NCBI GenBank assembly: GCA_910585075.1
Contig: CAJUED010000037.1
Coordinates: 1-38,981, forward strand
Direction of reading: 5' to 3'
Origin: an uncultured Lachnospiraceae bacterium
GTDB lineage: Bacteria; Bacillota; Clostridia; Lachnospirales; Lachnospiraceae
Length of the DNA stretch: 38,981 nt
Positions 16,310 to 24,260 of this stretch are shown piece by piece. Each line of letters begins with the position of its first letter. The first letter of the stretch is position 1. The translations under genes and the position numbers were made by a program. The notes under the pieces are model-generated. The model searched no databases and was not told the DNA's origin. It saw nothing but the letters and a program-made list of their open reading frames with translations.

Positions 16310-17197
16310 CTATTGCTTCTTCCCTGCCTTCTTCTCCCGCAGCTTCACCACCAGTATTTCCTTCACGTCAAGGGCCCTGTCCTTCATCCTCTGGGGCGTG
16401 GACTGGGATACCAGCAGTCCGGAAATAATACGGGAGGCAAGCTCATATTCCTCAAACCGCATGGCAAGCACAGCCGTCAGATACTCCACCGTGGACTCGT
16501 CCAGACCTGCAAGCGGATAGCCTTCCGTCTGTCTCGCCGCCTGAAAACCATCAAAAGCGTTCCTCAAAAATTCGTCTTCCAGTCCCTGAATCTCCGCAAG
16601 CTTCTTCTCATACTCCGGAGTTCCCGCCAAAGAAGCGGCCTGCACCCTTAAGTTTTCCTCCATGCTCATCAAGAGCCAGCCCGCTTTTAAGCAGATATAA
16701 GCTTTTTCACTTGATTTGGCCCGCCGCACAATGGCGCTTGCCAGACAGAGCTTATACCGCTCAAGGGCTTCCAGATAAGTGTAGGTGGCCTTTTCCTCCG
16801 TAGGCGGCTGAAAAGATTGGGAAATGAGCTCTCGCACCGCCTTCACCTGCAGCGCGGTAAGACCTCCAAAATAACGGCTGTGAACGGAATAACCACAGAT
16901 GGGACAGCTAATCACCTCATATTTGAGTGGTTCAACGTTCTCATAAACAGGCCGCAGATACATATCCGTGCGCACCAGCTTCGCCCTGCCGGTCCGCATG
17001 GTTCTTGCCTTAATCTTCTGATAGCACACAGGGCATTCGTAAGTTTTATCAAAAAGATAATCTTCCTCCTTCATCACCTGTGGCGCTTCCTTCGATGCCT
17101 TGTCCTGCCCGGCGGTCTTTTTGTCTTCTTCATACAAATTTAATTTTTCAAGATTATTCAAACCAAATTTTTCCAGGCCACTTAACAGTCCGGGCAT
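16310..17197 (-). CDS. DUF2225 family protein
   Basis: A 295-residue protein with the DUF2225 core. Two zinc-ribbon-like cysteine pairs, ECPVCYQK near residue 54 and SCPICGYS near residue 98, flank a conserved stretch with RTDMYLRPVYENVEPLKYEV. The rest is mostly alpha-helical and resembles TPR-like repeats. The function of the family is unknown to me; it is widespread in Firmicutes. An AGGAGG site lies nine bases before the ATG at 17197. The start is only 13 nt past the glnS stop codon, so both genes are very likely in one operon. Confidence 0.85.
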   Translation of the reverse strand: MPGLLSGLEKFGLNNLEKLNLYEEDKKTAGQDKASKEAPQVMKEEDYLFDKTYECPVCYQKIKARTMRTGRAKLVRTDMYLRPVYENVEPLKYEVISCPICGYSVHSRYFGGLTALQVKAVRELISQSFQPPTEEKATYTYLEALERYKLCLASAIVRRAKSSEKAYICLKAGWLLMSMEENLRVQAASLAGTPEYEKKLAEIQGLEDEFLRNAFDGFQAARQTEGYPLAGLDESTVEYLTAVLAMRFEEYELASRIISGLLVSQSTPQRMKDRALDVKEILVVKLREKKAGKKQ

Positions 17198-17210
17198 TTC
17201 TCATATCCTC

Positions 17211-18839
17211 CTAATTCTTGGGCAATACATAAGAACTTTTCAGGGATACAATCCTGTTAAACACAAGAGCATCCTCCTTCGAGTCCTTGGCGTCCACACA
17301 GAAATATCCCTGGCGGACAAACTGGAAACTGTCATAGGGCTTCGCATCCTTAAGCGCCGGTTCCAGACAGCATTCCTTTCTGACCGTAAGAGAAGCAGGA
17401 TTTAAATTGAGACTTCCGTCTTCATTGTAAACACCCTTCTCCTCATCAATAATATTTTCATAAAGCCTTACTTCCGCTCTCACCGCTTCTTTGGCAGGAA
17501 CCCAGTGGATGGTTCCCTTCACCTTACGGCCCGTAAAACCGGTACCACATTTCGTCTCAGGGTCGTAGGTACAATGCACCTCGATCACTTTGCCGTTTTC
17601 ATCCTTTACGCATCCGGTACAGGTTACAAAATAAGCGTTCATAAGACGCACTTCATTGCCCGGGAAAAGGCGGAAATACTTTTTGGGCGGTTCCTCCATG
17701 AAATCTTCTCTGTCAATGTAAAGCTCTCTCCCAAAAGGAACCTGCCTTGTGCCCAACTCATCATTTTCAAGGTTGTTGGCAACCTCCAGCATCTCGGTTT
17801 TATCTTCCGGATAGTTGTCGATAATCAGCTTAACCGGGTCCAGCACCGCCATCATACGAGGACGCTTTAACTTCAAATCTTCCCTGATACAATACTCCAG
17901 CATTGCGTAATCTGCGGAAGAATTGCTCTTGGACACACCGCAAAGCTCTACAAACATTTTAATGGACTCCGGTGTAAAACCTCTCCTGCGCAGTGCCGCT
18001 ATAGAGACCAGCCTTGGGTCGTCCCATCCGTCCACAATGCCTTCTTCCACCAGCTTTTTGATATATCTTTTTCCTGTCACCACATTGGTTAGGTACATCT
18101 TGGCAAACTCTATCTGTCTGGGAGGCGTTTCATACTCCAACTCCCTTACCACCCAGTCATACAAAGGCCTGTGATCCTCAAATTCCAGTGTACAGATGGA
18201 GTGAGTAATCCCCTCTATGGCATCCTCAATGGGATGCGCGAAATCATACATAGGATAAATACACCATTTATCTCCTGTATTATGATGGCTCATATGGGCC
18301 ACACGATAAATGATCGGGTCACGCATGTTAATATTGGGGGAAGCCATATCAATCTTTGCCCGCAGGGTTTTCTCCCCGTCTGCAAATTCGCCGTTTTTCA
18401 TTTTTTCAAAAAGCGTCAGATTCTCCTCCACGCTTCTGTCCCGGTTAGGGTCATTTTTCCCGGGCTCGGTCAAAGTTCCCCTGTATTCTCTCATTTCTTC
18501 CGCCGTCAGATCCGACACATAGGCCTTCCCCTTTTGAATCAGCTTGACCGCCCCCTCATACATCTGCTCAAAATAATCGGATGCAAAGAAAAGCCTGTCC
18601 TCCCAATCGGCACCCAGCCATTTGATATCTTCCAGAATCGACTCCACAAATTCAGTCTTTTCCTTGGTAGGGTTTGTATCGTCAAAACGCATGTTAAACT
18701 GGCCGTTATAAGCCTTGGCAAGCCCGTAATTTAATAAAATACTCTTGGCATGACCAATATGCAGATATCCGTTGGGCTCCGGCGGAAATCTGGTATGCAC
18801 ATGGTCGTAAACACCCTCCGCCAAATCCTTGTCTATCAT
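17211..18839 (-). CDS. glnS: Glutaminyl-tRNA synthetase (5' end apparently frameshifted)
   Basis: A class I synthetase that charges tRNA-Gln with glutamine. The open frame starts at MIDKDLAEGVYDHVHTRF and contains the HIGH-type motif PPEPNGYLHIGH, a TGKRY segment in place of KMSKS, and the two anticodon-binding beta-barrels at the C-terminus. Family proteins begin about 20 residues earlier. The missing part is present just upstream: an ATG at 18895 begins MSERPEKK, and the -1 frame after it reads AAVSRNFIEQ into this gene. A single base seems missing in the four-A run at 18874-18871. No good Shine-Dalgarno precedes 18839. The gene is therefore frameshifted, miscalled at that run, or starts internally. 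It leads a probable operon with the DUF2225 gene. Confidence 0.9.
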   Translation of the reverse strand: MIDKDLAEGVYDHVHTRFPPEPNGYLHIGHAKSILLNYGLAKAYNGQFNMRFDDTNPTKEKTEFVESILEDIKWLGADWEDRLFFASDYFEQMYEGAVKLIQKGKAYVSDLTAEEMREYRGTLTEPGKNDPNRDRSVEENLTLFEKMKNGEFADGEKTLRAKIDMASPNINMRDPIIYRVAHMSHHNTGDKWCIYPMYDFAHPIEDAIEGITHSICTLEFEDHRPLYDWVVRELEYETPPRQIEFAKMYLTNVVTGKRYIKKLVEEGIVDGWDDPRLVSIAALRRRGFTPESIKMFVELCGVSKSNSSADYAMLEYCIREDLKLKRPRMMAVLDPVKLIIDNYPEDKTEMLEVANNLENDELGTRQVPFGRELYIDREDFMEEPPKKYFRLFPGNEVRLMNAYFVTCTGCVKDENGKVIEVHCTYDPETKCGTGFTGRKVKGTIHWVPAKEAVRAEVRLYENIIDEEKGVYNEDGSLNLNPASLTVRKECCLEPALKDAKPYDSFQFVRQGYFCVDAKDSKEDALVFNRIVSLKSSYVLPKN

Positions 18840-18965
18840 TTGCTCAATAAAATTTCTGGAGACCGCCGCCTTTTCTTCTCCGGCCGCTCACTCATTTTCA
18901 CAAAAATGCTCCATGCCGCCAGCAGAGAGCTTACCTCCCGTAATAAATTTTCACTTTATACTATA

Positions 18966-18993
18966 TTTATATCATTTCCAAATATGCTTACAA
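18966..18993 (-). promoter_or_regulatory. Candidate glnS promoter
   Basis: On the minus strand TTGTAA (18993-18988) and TATAAA (18971-18966) are 16 bases apart. Transcription would start near 18959, leaving a leader of about 65 nt before the ATG at 18895. I find no T-box leader features in between. Confidence 0.4.
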
Positions 18994-19052
18994 ATCCAAG
19001 CATCATAGACTATCATATCACATCAACTGCTGTTTATAAAGTGTGTTTTCTC

Positions 19053-19068
19053 AATAGCGTATGCTATT
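19053..19068. other. Short perfect hairpin
   Basis: AATAGC and GCTATT flank GTAT between the structured element at 19083-19205 and the glnS promoter. On the plus strand it is followed by TTAACTAAA, so termination would be weak. Confidence 0.3.
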
Positions 19069-19082
19069 TTAACTAAATTGGC

Positions 19083-19205
19083 AACAGTCCGCCCTTGCTT
19101 CATGGTTACGCGTATTCTGCCATCCTAAATCACTTCGCGTTGGGCCGGATGCTCCCGGCAGAATCAGCACGATAAATGCGCAGACCCGTCTGGACTCAAA
19201 CTGTT
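19083..19205 (-). other. Structured intergenic element (possible ncRNA or palindromic repeat)
   Basis: Several nested inverted repeats are visible. AACAGT (19083-19088) pairs with ACTGTT (19200-19205), or AGTCC (19086-19090) with GGACT (19192-19196). Inside, ATTCTGCC (19114-19121) pairs with GGCAGAAT (19157-19164), extended by ATCC (19122-19125) with GGAT (19147-19150) across a six-base bulge. The element lies in the 405-nt gap between the sensor gene and glnS and is more GC-rich than its surroundings. It has no convincing reading frame. It may be a small RNA or a REP-like repeat. The strand is a guess. Confidence 0.4.
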
Positions 19206-19244
19206 ACCCGAATTACAGTTTATAATTTATTTATGCTATGTTTG

Positions 19245-20696
19245 CTATGTTTTCTTTCCCGTCTTCCGCTTCCTGTCAGTACAGTCGCGCAAGGTATATA
19301 ATAAGGCCGGGCTTTCGTCCGTCCACACAATCTCCCCGCAGTTCAGCTCATACCAACGCTTCTTTTTTGCGTAATAAAATTCTTTGGATTCTCTAGGTTC
19401 TTCGGATTCTTTGAATACTTTGTACTCTTTACTTTCTCCGTGTTCCTTGTTTCCTTCTAATTTTAGCGCGAAACTCGATTGCAGCGCCGGCCCAAGAAGG
19501 TTGTCCACATCACCGGAAGAAAGTTCTTTTTCAAAAGCAGCACGCATCTCTCTGTTTGCATATAAAATATCACCCGTTTCTATTTTTCTTATACACAAAG
19601 CAGCTCCAACCTGTTCTAAAATTGATTCCAATTTCCTTATCAACAGGTTGTTATGCATCTGTCCCGCCATACCGTATTGCAGTATCCTGACCGCATCGCT
19701 TAAAAACCGAATTTCCTCAAGTTCCCAAACCCGATCCTTGTCTTTCATACCAAAACAGGCGTATAATCTTTCTTTTATTCCCATTTCCACCGGAAGCAGG
19801 ATAAGAGCCCGCAGGTCAAGAGCCCCCAACGCTTCCTTCTCCCTTTCTCCAAGCATGGACTTTCCGGATAAAACAAGTGTTTTTTCTGTTCTGAGGAGAG
19901 CGGGTATCTGATTGTTTGATATTTCTGTTATTTTCCATTCCGTGGTCTTTGAACACCACCGGGATATCATTTCAAAACATTCGTTATTTTCACATATCCT
20001 GTAAAGTGCCGCAACGTTTAATTCTAAAAATTCCCCGGTCAGCTTCATGTATTTATAAATAGTCTTATCCTGTACCTCGCCGCTTTCCAGAATCACCTGT
20101 ATAAGTCTGCCAAGCATCTGAGAACGGGCAAGTTTTTCTCCCATTTCCTTTTCAAGGTACCTGCTCCTTCTGTCCGCCGCCTGGGCATTCACCACAGAAA
20201 GTCTCTCCCTTATCAGCGCATCCGTCATATCCCGCAAAGCGTCCATGGTCCTCGCAAACTGCAGCTCACCAATCAGACTGGTAAATCCTTCAAGAGGGGG
20301 ATTATCATAATCCTCAACATCCTCCTCGTCAAAAAGCACTCCGCAGGCAACCCAGCTGAGCACAGGTTTTACCCCTGCCCTCACGGTTGCTACCGCCAGA
20401 CGTAAGTTGGGATAGGCAGTTGTCTCTATGGCCTGATCCTCTAAAGTGCTTTCCGAAATACGCGTCAGCATATTTTGAAGCTGTTCGGTCTCAATCAGCT
20501 CCTTTATTCTTCCGATTTCTTCCTCTTTTCCGCCAAAATCCGTAAGCGGAAATCCATCCTTGTCCACACAATATAAAAATACATTCGCTATTTTACAAAA
20601 ACAGCGCTGTAGATTTTCCAGTATCCCTCCGGATTTCAAACTCTGAATGAGCGGAGCCACATCCTGCATACCGGCAATGCGTTCCGGATTCTCCAC
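19245..20696 (-). CDS. GAF/PAS-domain sensory protein without visible output domain
   Basis: A 483-residue cytoplasmic protein. The N-terminal third (about residues 10-140) resembles a small-molecule sensor of the PocR type, with one cysteine pair in LQRCFCKIANVFLYCVDKDG, but I am not certain of the family. A helical linker follows (about 150-205). A GAF-like domain covers about 205-350 and a PAS-like domain about 360-475, ending with the PAS-type phrase TLRDCTDRKRK. No histidine kinase, GGDEF, EAL or DNA-binding domain follows. I chose GTG at 20696 because AAAGGGG lies eight bases upstream, while the in-frame start at 20738 has no binding site. It may be a truncated version of a longer signalling protein, or it may act by binding a partner. 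Confidence 0.65.
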   Translation of the reverse strand: MENPERIAGMQDVAPLIQSLKSGGILENLQRCFCKIANVFLYCVDKDGFPLTDFGGKEEEIGRIKELIETEQLQNMLTRISESTLEDQAIETTAYPNLRLAVATVRAGVKPVLSWVACGVLFDEEDVEDYDNPPLEGFTSLIGELQFARTMDALRDMTDALIRERLSVVNAQAADRRSRYLEKEMGEKLARSQMLGRLIQVILESGEVQDKTIYKYMKLTGEFLELNVAALYRICENNECFEMISRWCSKTTEWKITEISNNQIPALLRTEKTLVLSGKSMLGEREKEALGALDLRALILLPVEMGIKERLYACFGMKDKDRVWELEEIRFLSDAVRILQYGMAGQMHNNLLIRKLESILEQVGAALCIRKIETGDILYANREMRAAFEKELSSGDVDNLLGPALQSSFALKLEGNKEHGESKEYKVFKESEEPRESKEFYYAKKKRWYELNCGEIVWTDESPALLYTLRDCTDRKRKTGKKT

Positions 20697-20744
20697 ACAC
20701 TTCACCCCTTTCTGCCTATACACACAGATAGTTCTCAAAAATTA

Positions 20745-20786
20745 CCAAACGCTTCCTCGCTTCGCGAGTCTGCTTATTGGGGAAAA
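20745..20786 (+). repeat. Intergenic hairpin repeat, copy D
   Basis: The best-formed copy: ACCAAACGC, stem CTCGC-TTC-GCGAG, then GTCTGCTTATTG and an A-rich end. Its 3' end runs directly into the terminator hairpin downstream of guaB. Confidence 0.75.
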
Positions 20787-20788
20787 TT

Positions 20789-20820
20789 TTCTCCCCGCAA
20801 AAAGTTACGGGGAGAATTTT
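20789..20820. terminator. Intrinsic terminator after guaB
   Basis: TTCTCCCCG (20789-20797) pairs with CGGGGAGAA (20808-20816) around a 10-base loop, with T-rich sequence on both sides. It lies 67 nt past the guaB stop codon and works best read on the minus strand, but could act in both directions. Confidence 0.75.
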
Positions 20821-20886
20821 AATCTGTAAAAAAAGCATATCAACGTTTCACTTTCATACGTTTCCTATTACAATAACACTTGATTT

Positions 20887-22341
20887 TTATTCATCCACGC
20901 TGTAATTAGGAGCCTCTTTTGTAATATGAATATCATGAGGGTGGCTTTCCTTTAAGGATGCCGCCGAAATCTTAATAAACCTTCCGTTTTCCTTTAACTC
21001 CTCTACACTGCCTGTTCCACAGTAGCCCATACCGGAACGAAGGCCTCCTATCAGCTGGAACACAGTATCTTCCACAGTTCCTTTATATGCCACGCGCCCT
21101 TCCACGCCTTCTGGCACCAGCTTCTTGGCATTTTCCTGGAAGTAGCGGTCTTTGCTTCCATTTTCCATTGCCGCAATAGATCCCATTCCTCTGTATACCT
21201 TATATTTACGTCCCTGATATAATTCAAAAGTACCGGGGCTTTCATCACAGCCTGCAAACATACTTCCCATCATGCAGACATTTCCGCCTGCCGCAATTGC
21301 CTTTGTCATATCTCCGGAATATTTAATACCACCGTCCGCTATGATTGGAATACCATACTCCTTTGCCACTGAATATGCATCCATAATGGCGGAAATCTGA
21401 GGAACGCCGATACCTGCAACCACACGGGTTGTGCAGATAGAGCCGGGGCCGATTCCTACTTTTACCGCATCTGCGCCTGCTTCTATCAAAGCCTTTGTGC
21501 CCTCTCCGGTAGCAACATTACCTGCGATTACCTGTACATCCGGATACTTCTCCTTAATCATCCTCAGACAGTGAAGTACATTTTCCGAATGTCCGTGAGC
21601 GCTGTCAAGTACAATCACATCCACTTTAGCGTCAACCAATGCGCCCACCCTGTCCAGCACATTAGCCGTGATTCCTACCCCTGCGCCGCACAGAAGCCTT
21701 CCCTGGCTGTCCTTGGCTGCCAGCGGATATTTGATAGTTTTTTCAATGTCTTTGATGGTAATCAGTCCTACAAGATTGTAGTCGTCGTCAACGATAGGAA
21801 GTTTTTCTTTCCTTGCCTTTGCAAGAATCTGTTTTGCTTCCTCAAGAGTAATCCCTGCTTTGGCCGTAATGAGCCCTTCGGCTGTCATGGATTCTTTGAT
21901 TTTTTTGGTAAAATCCGTTTCAAATTTTAAGTCTCTGTTTGTAATGATGCCTACCAGCTTACGCCCCTGTGTAACCGGCACGCCTGAAATCCTGAATTTT
22001 GCCATCAGCACATCAGCGTCTGCGAGGGTATGGTCGGGAGACAAAGAGAAAGGGTCTGTAATAACACCGTTTTCAGATCTTTTCACCTTGTCTACCTCTT
22101 CCGCCTGCGCCTCAATAGACATGTTCTTATGAATGATACCAATTCCACCCTGCCTGGCCATGGCAATTGCCATCCTGTGTTCCGTAACTGTGTCCATTCC
22201 CGCGCTCATCATGGGGATATGAAGCTTGATTTTTTTGGTTAACCAGGTTGACAAATCCACTTCGTTGGGAATCACCTTTGAGTAAGAAGGCACTAAAAGC
22301 ACATCATCAAACGTAATTCCTTCGCCAATTATCTGACCCAT
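20887..22341 (-). CDS. guaB: Inosine-5'-monophosphate dehydrogenase
   Basis: This enzyme oxidises IMP to XMP with NAD+, the first step committed to guanine nucleotides. The 484-residue product has the full domain set: a TIM barrel interrupted by two CBS domains at about residues 95-205. The catalytic cysteine is C303 in GPGSICTTR, and the mobile flap contains the RYFQ sequence. The N-terminal ITFDDVLLVP and the MSAGMDTVTE blocks are also typical. AGGAGG precedes the ATG by seven bases. A DUF6106 gene lies upstream on the same strand after 77 nt. A terminator follows the gene at 20789-20820. I see no purine riboswitch in the upstream gap. Confidence 0.97.
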   Translation of the reverse strand: MGQIIGEGITFDDVLLVPSYSKVIPNEVDLSTWLTKKIKLHIPMMSAGMDTVTEHRMAIAMARQGGIGIIHKNMSIEAQAEEVDKVKRSENGVITDPFSLSPDHTLADADVLMAKFRISGVPVTQGRKLVGIITNRDLKFETDFTKKIKESMTAEGLITAKAGITLEEAKQILAKARKEKLPIVDDDYNLVGLITIKDIEKTIKYPLAAKDSQGRLLCGAGVGITANVLDRVGALVDAKVDVIVLDSAHGHSENVLHCLRMIKEKYPDVQVIAGNVATGEGTKALIEAGADAVKVGIGPGSICTTRVVAGIGVPQISAIMDAYSVAKEYGIPIIADGGIKYSGDMTKAIAAGGNVCMMGSMFAGCDESPGTFELYQGRKYKVYRGMGSIAAMENGSKDRYFQENAKKLVPEGVEGRVAYKGTVEDTVFQLIGGLRSGMGYCGTGSVEELKENGRFIKISAASLKESHPHDIHITKEAPNYSVDE

Positions 22342-22418
22342 TTTCTCTCCTCCTGTAATTTATTATGAAATTTTTATTGTTGCCTATTCCTTAAAATAAC
22401 ATTAATCCTTAAAGGCTC

Positions 22419-22913
22419 TTAGTCTTTGAAGACCTTTCTGGGTGCCACAAACTGAATCGCCTTCACCATCTCCTCACTGGGCTCAAATACAATCTTTCTT
22501 GATCCCTCGTAAAAAAACACATATCGTTTATCCGGCTGCTTTTCCTCTCCGGAACTGTAATCAGTCACCTTGTCATTTCTGTTCTTATAGTTGTCAAGAT
22601 GCCATGACTTGATGGGAGCCATAATTTCCATCTTGCCCACATCAAAGGTTGCAACTCTCTTGCGCCTTGTCTTCGCCATCACCTTATCTACGCTAATCTC
22701 CTTGTCCACATAAAGATACTCATACTCCAAATCTGCATTTAAATAAAGGAAATATGCGCCTACTCCAATCAACACGCCGATAATGAGTGCAGGAAGAAAA
22801 ACAAATCCCACCAACACAAAGCACGCGGCAAGAACCATTGACAGGATTTTCAAAAATACCATATATATTGGGGTTTTTCTTTTTACAAGGCATTCTACAT
22901 ATGTTTCGTTCAT
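22419..22913 (-). CDS. DUF6106 family membrane protein
   Basis: A 164-residue protein that I recognise as DUF6106, common in Lachnospiraceae and of unknown function. Two hydrophobic helices lie at about residues 17-58 (VFLKILSMVLAACFVLVGFVF and ALIIGVLIGVGAYFLYL). A predominantly beta-rich soluble domain follows, in which YEYLYVDKEISVDKV and KRYVFFYEGSRKIVFEP are notable. The overall shape resembles a membrane-anchored PH-like domain, but that is inference. GGAGG lies 13 bases before the ATG at 22913, a long but usable spacing. The gene precedes guaB by 77 nt. A functional link to guaB is not evident. Confidence 0.75.
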   Translation of the reverse strand: MNETYVECLVKRKTPIYMVFLKILSMVLAACFVLVGFVFLPALIIGVLIGVGAYFLYLNADLEYEYLYVDKEISVDKVMAKTRRKRVATFDVGKMEIMAPIKSWHLDNYKNRNDKVTDYSSGEEKQPDKRYVFFYEGSRKIVFEPSEEMVKAIQFVAPRKVFKD

Positions 22914-23344
22914 AATCGTTTCGTTTCCTCCGCTGAATTTTATTTTCCCAAGATAATCATTCTTATAATATATTTTTGAGGTGTATTTACCTTAGGGTAG
23001 ATTTATCTTATGATAGTATATTTTTTTGAAACTTTCAAGTGATATCCATTAGCTTTATAAGAATTGTAGCAACACTATGTTATTTTAAATGCCGCTCATT
23101 TTCTCAGGTCGGAATCTTTTACCGATTTAATAAAAATTTTATCCCCCATTAATTGACACCTTTTTATCACAGGACTATGATGTAAGAAGCCAATCAGTAT
23201 CCGTATCACGGAAGCAGCCGGATTATTTTGACCTTTACGGCAGTCGTTAATCCTATAAACACGACCTTGGCTCTTTGCTCGCGGATATCACAAATACAAG
23301 CATACAAATTTATCATATTCTAATAGAAATCGGAGGAAAAGGCA
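22914..23344. other. Divergent intergenic region, no gene seen
   Basis: A 430-nt AT-rich gap between divergently transcribed genes. Apart from the promoter at 23153-23181 and its long leader, I find no supported reading frame, RNA gene or repeat. Confidence 0.6.
23153..23181 (+). promoter_or_regulatory. Sigma-A promoter, near consensus
   Basis: TTGACA (23153-23158) and TATGAT (23176-23181) are separated by exactly 17 bases. The transcript would run about 160 nt before the start codon at 23345, an unusually long leader with no recognised riboswitch. Confidence 0.75.
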
Positions 23345-24214
23345 ATGGCCGGAAAAGAAAAAAAGCCCCGTCCCTATCAGGGAGTCCGTGATGAAATCAG
23401 GGAACAGCATATGAAAGCCAAAGATATGACTTTTAAGGAAAGGCTGGGATATTTCTGGTATTATTATAAAATCCACACATTAGTAGCAGTTTTCGCTGTT
23501 TTTGTCATCATTGGGTTTGTCCATGATATCGCTACTTCCAAGGATTATATTTTTAACTCCCTCATGCTCAACTCTTATCAGCTCTCCTCCGAGGAGTTCT
23601 CCCGGGCCTTTGGGGAGTATGCGGAGCTGGATATGGAAACCTACGATTGTTTTATCGATACTTCCAGCACGCTGTCCCTGCGTTCCATGGGGCAGTATGA
23701 TATAGCCACCGTCCAGAAAATTCTGGCCACCATCCAGACCGGAGATTTGGATGCGGTAGTATATGATTCAGAAATTTTTAATAATTATTCCGAGCATGAA
23801 ATGTTCACGGATTTGCGAACCGTTTTGACGGAGGATGAGCTCTCAAAATACGAAGATTATCTTTATTACATAGATTATGCGGAAGTGTTACGGATACAGG
23901 AAGAAGAAGCGGAGAATCCTACCGGACAGGCTCCCTCAGAGACGCAGCCCACGCAGGAGGCGCTGGATGAAGCGCTGGCCCTTGAAACGGAAAAGCACCG
24001 TCATCCCGAGGACATGGAAACGCCCATTCCGGTAGGAGTTTTCTTAGAGGATTCCCCCTTTGCACAAAAAACCGGGGCCTATCTGCAGAAAGTCCCCGTT
24101 TTTGGTGTGATTTCCACATCCCAGAGGCCTGATACCTGTAAAAAATATCTGGAATTTCTCTGGGATGATTCTGTTGATTTTACTCAGTTTGTCACTGCCG
24201 GGCCGGTCTATTAA
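23345..24214 (+). CDS. Membrane-anchored protein of unknown function
   Basis: A 289-residue protein. A basic, hydrophilic N-terminus (about 45 residues, including FKERLGYFWYYYKIHT) leads into one hydrophobic helix at about 46-62 (LVAVFAVFVIIGFVHDIA). The rest is an acidic extracytoplasmic-looking domain with many E, D, Y and T residues. The phrase LDAVVYDSEIFNNYSEHEMFTDLRTVL is reminiscent of periplasmic solute-binding folds, but I cannot confirm a family. Similar single-helix proteins are common in Lachnospiraceae genomes. GGAGG lies eight bases before the ATG. A near-consensus promoter lies 164 nt upstream. It converges on the aspartate kinase gene, with 46 nt between stops and no strong terminator visible. 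Confidence 0.7.
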   Translation: MAGKEKKPRPYQGVRDEIREQHMKAKDMTFKERLGYFWYYYKIHTLVAVFAVFVIIGFVHDIATSKDYIFNSLMLNSYQLSSEEFSRAFGEYAELDMETYDCFIDTSSTLSLRSMGQYDIATVQKILATIQTGDLDAVVYDSEIFNNYSEHEMFTDLRTVLTEDELSKYEDYLYYIDYAEVLRIQEEEAENPTGQAPSETQPTQEALDEALALETEKHRHPEDMETPIPVGVFLEDSPFAQKTGAYLQKVPVFGVISTSQRPDTCKKYLEFLWDDSVDFTQFVTAGPVY

Positions 24215-24260
24215 GACACCGGTCCCCAGACATCAGATTGATCATGCACTCCGTTTTTTC

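Noticed and set aside
18840..19080. T-box leader upstream of glnS
   Set aside because: I found neither the conserved T-box sequence nor a specifier stem or terminator pair in the transcribed leader.
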